DNA of 64,000 nucleotides, taken from positions 1 to 64,000 of the forward strand of contig MERU01000008.1 of NCBI GenBank assembly GCA_001770725.1, in the 5' to 3' direction. Each line of letters starts with the position of its first letter. Within the stretch, counting starts at the first letter, position 1. Below, piece after piece: positions 63,599-64,000 of this stretch. This stretch comes from Burkholderiales bacterium RIFCSPHIGHO2_01_FULL_63_240 (lineage in GTDB: Bacteria > Pseudomonadota > Gammaproteobacteria > Burkholderiales > Burkholderiaceae_C). The notes beneath the pieces are model-generated. The model saw only the letters and a program-made list of their open reading frames with translations, made no database searches and was not told where the DNA came from. The position numbers and the translations under genes are program-made.

Positions 63599-64000
63599 AT
63601 GCCCGCGCCCCAGCCCACCACCCCGCCCGTGCCGCACCCGGCCGAGCCGGATGCGCTGATCACCCGCCACCTCGAGCACCTGCGCGTGCAGCGCCGGCTG
63701 GCCGAGCGCACGCTGGCCATGTACGGCGACGCCCTGGCGCGCCTGCAGTCATTCTGCGAGCGCGACCGCCTGGGCCTGGCCCAAATCAAACCGCACCACG
63801 TGCGCGGCTGGGTGGCCCGCCTGCACAGCCAGGGCCTGGGCCCGCGCAGCCTGGCGATCACCCTGTCGGCCTGGCGGGGCCTGTTCAAGTGGATGGGCGT
63901 CGAGGGCCTGATCGCCCTGAACCCCAGCGACGGCGTGCGCCCCCCGAAAGCGCCCCGGCCCCTGCCCAAGGCCCTGTCGGTGGACCAGGCCGTGGCCCTG
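63599..64000 (+). CDS. xerC: Tyrosine recombinase XerC, partial
   Basis: The first 134 codons of XerC, cut by the window end. The N-terminal SAM-like (core-binding) domain is complete: ITRHLEHLRVQRRLAERTLAMYGDALARL, then GLGPRSLAITLSAWRGLFKWM and NPSDGVRPPKAPRPLPKALS, which leads into the catalytic domain outside the window. XerC with XerD resolves chromosome dimers at dif. The ATG at 63599 was chosen because the family starts here. Confidence 0.9.
   Translation, partial: MPAPQPTTPPVPHPAEPDALITRHLEHLRVQRRLAERTLAMYGDALARLQSFCERDRLGLAQIKPHHVRGWVARLHSQGLGPRSLAITLSAWRGLFKWMGVEGLIALNPSDGVRPPKAPRPLPKALSVDQAVAL

Overview
The window is about 64 kb of high-GC bacterial chromosome, with 53 supported protein genes packed closely and often overlapping by 4 bases. 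Several things point to a betaproteobacterium of the order Burkholderiales, probably near the Leptothrix/Rubrivivax/Aquabacterium group. There is an S-adenosylhomocysteine (SAH) riboswitch in front of ahcY, a run ahcY-tlyA-metF, a run lpxL-lpxL-dapF-DUF484-xerC, Burkholderia-type porins, and five scattered PEP-CTERM (exosortase-sorted) surface proteins. I saw no rRNA, tRNA, CRISPR array, transposase or prophage.

Layout. 165-8523 (minus) is a seven-gene signalling operon: two GGDEF proteins, a hybrid histidine kinase with HPt, an HD-GYP response regulator, an outer-membrane barrel, a PstS-like periplasmic protein and a small membrane protein. 8694-11258 holds a small membrane protein, pncC, pgpA and thiL. 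11513-19752 is a LuxR-type regulator, a hybrid kinase and a very large three-domain enzyme (GMC oxidoreductase, alpha/beta hydrolase, PhoD-like phosphatase). 19899-27586 has malic enzyme, a secreted barnase-like RNase with its barstar, an NDUFA9-like reductase, Slt and 5-formyl-THF cyclo-ligase. 27752-34911 has a PEP-CTERM gene, ompW, the one-carbon genes metF, tlyA and ahcY with its riboswitch, a diguanylate cyclase and another PEP-CTERM gene. 35038-45622 has prfC, a GNAT/nitrilase pair, a GntR regulator, a PfkB kinase, an HD-GYP protein, two more PEP-CTERM genes and a chemoreceptor. 45707-46891 is metK (minus).

47312-57599 is a nine-gene acidic amino acid and amide utilisation operon. It runs from the outer membrane (porin) through periplasmic deamidation (asparaginase/glutaminase) and ABC uptake (gltIJKL) to glutamate dehydrogenase, and ends with its own two-component system. 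The DNA in front of gltI carries an exact TTCGG-N4-CCGAA inverted repeat, the motif described for the Pseudomonas regulator AauR, and a near-consensus sigma-54 promoter. The operon-encoded regulator is a sigma-54 activator, so the circuit appears to be closed. This block lies between metK and lpxL, which are usually neighbours in this order.

57655-64000 is the conserved lpxL-lpxL-dapF-DUF484-xerC run, interrupted by a second chemoreceptor and a PEP-CTERM gene; xerC runs off the right edge.

The most interesting points are the 1918-residue trifunctional enzyme with its own two-component system, the c-di-GMP operon tied to envelope proteins, the closed AauRS-like circuit, a candidate SAM-II riboswitch in front of metK, and several unassigned operator-like palindromes. 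Long antisense reading frames are a high-GC codon artefact and were left out.
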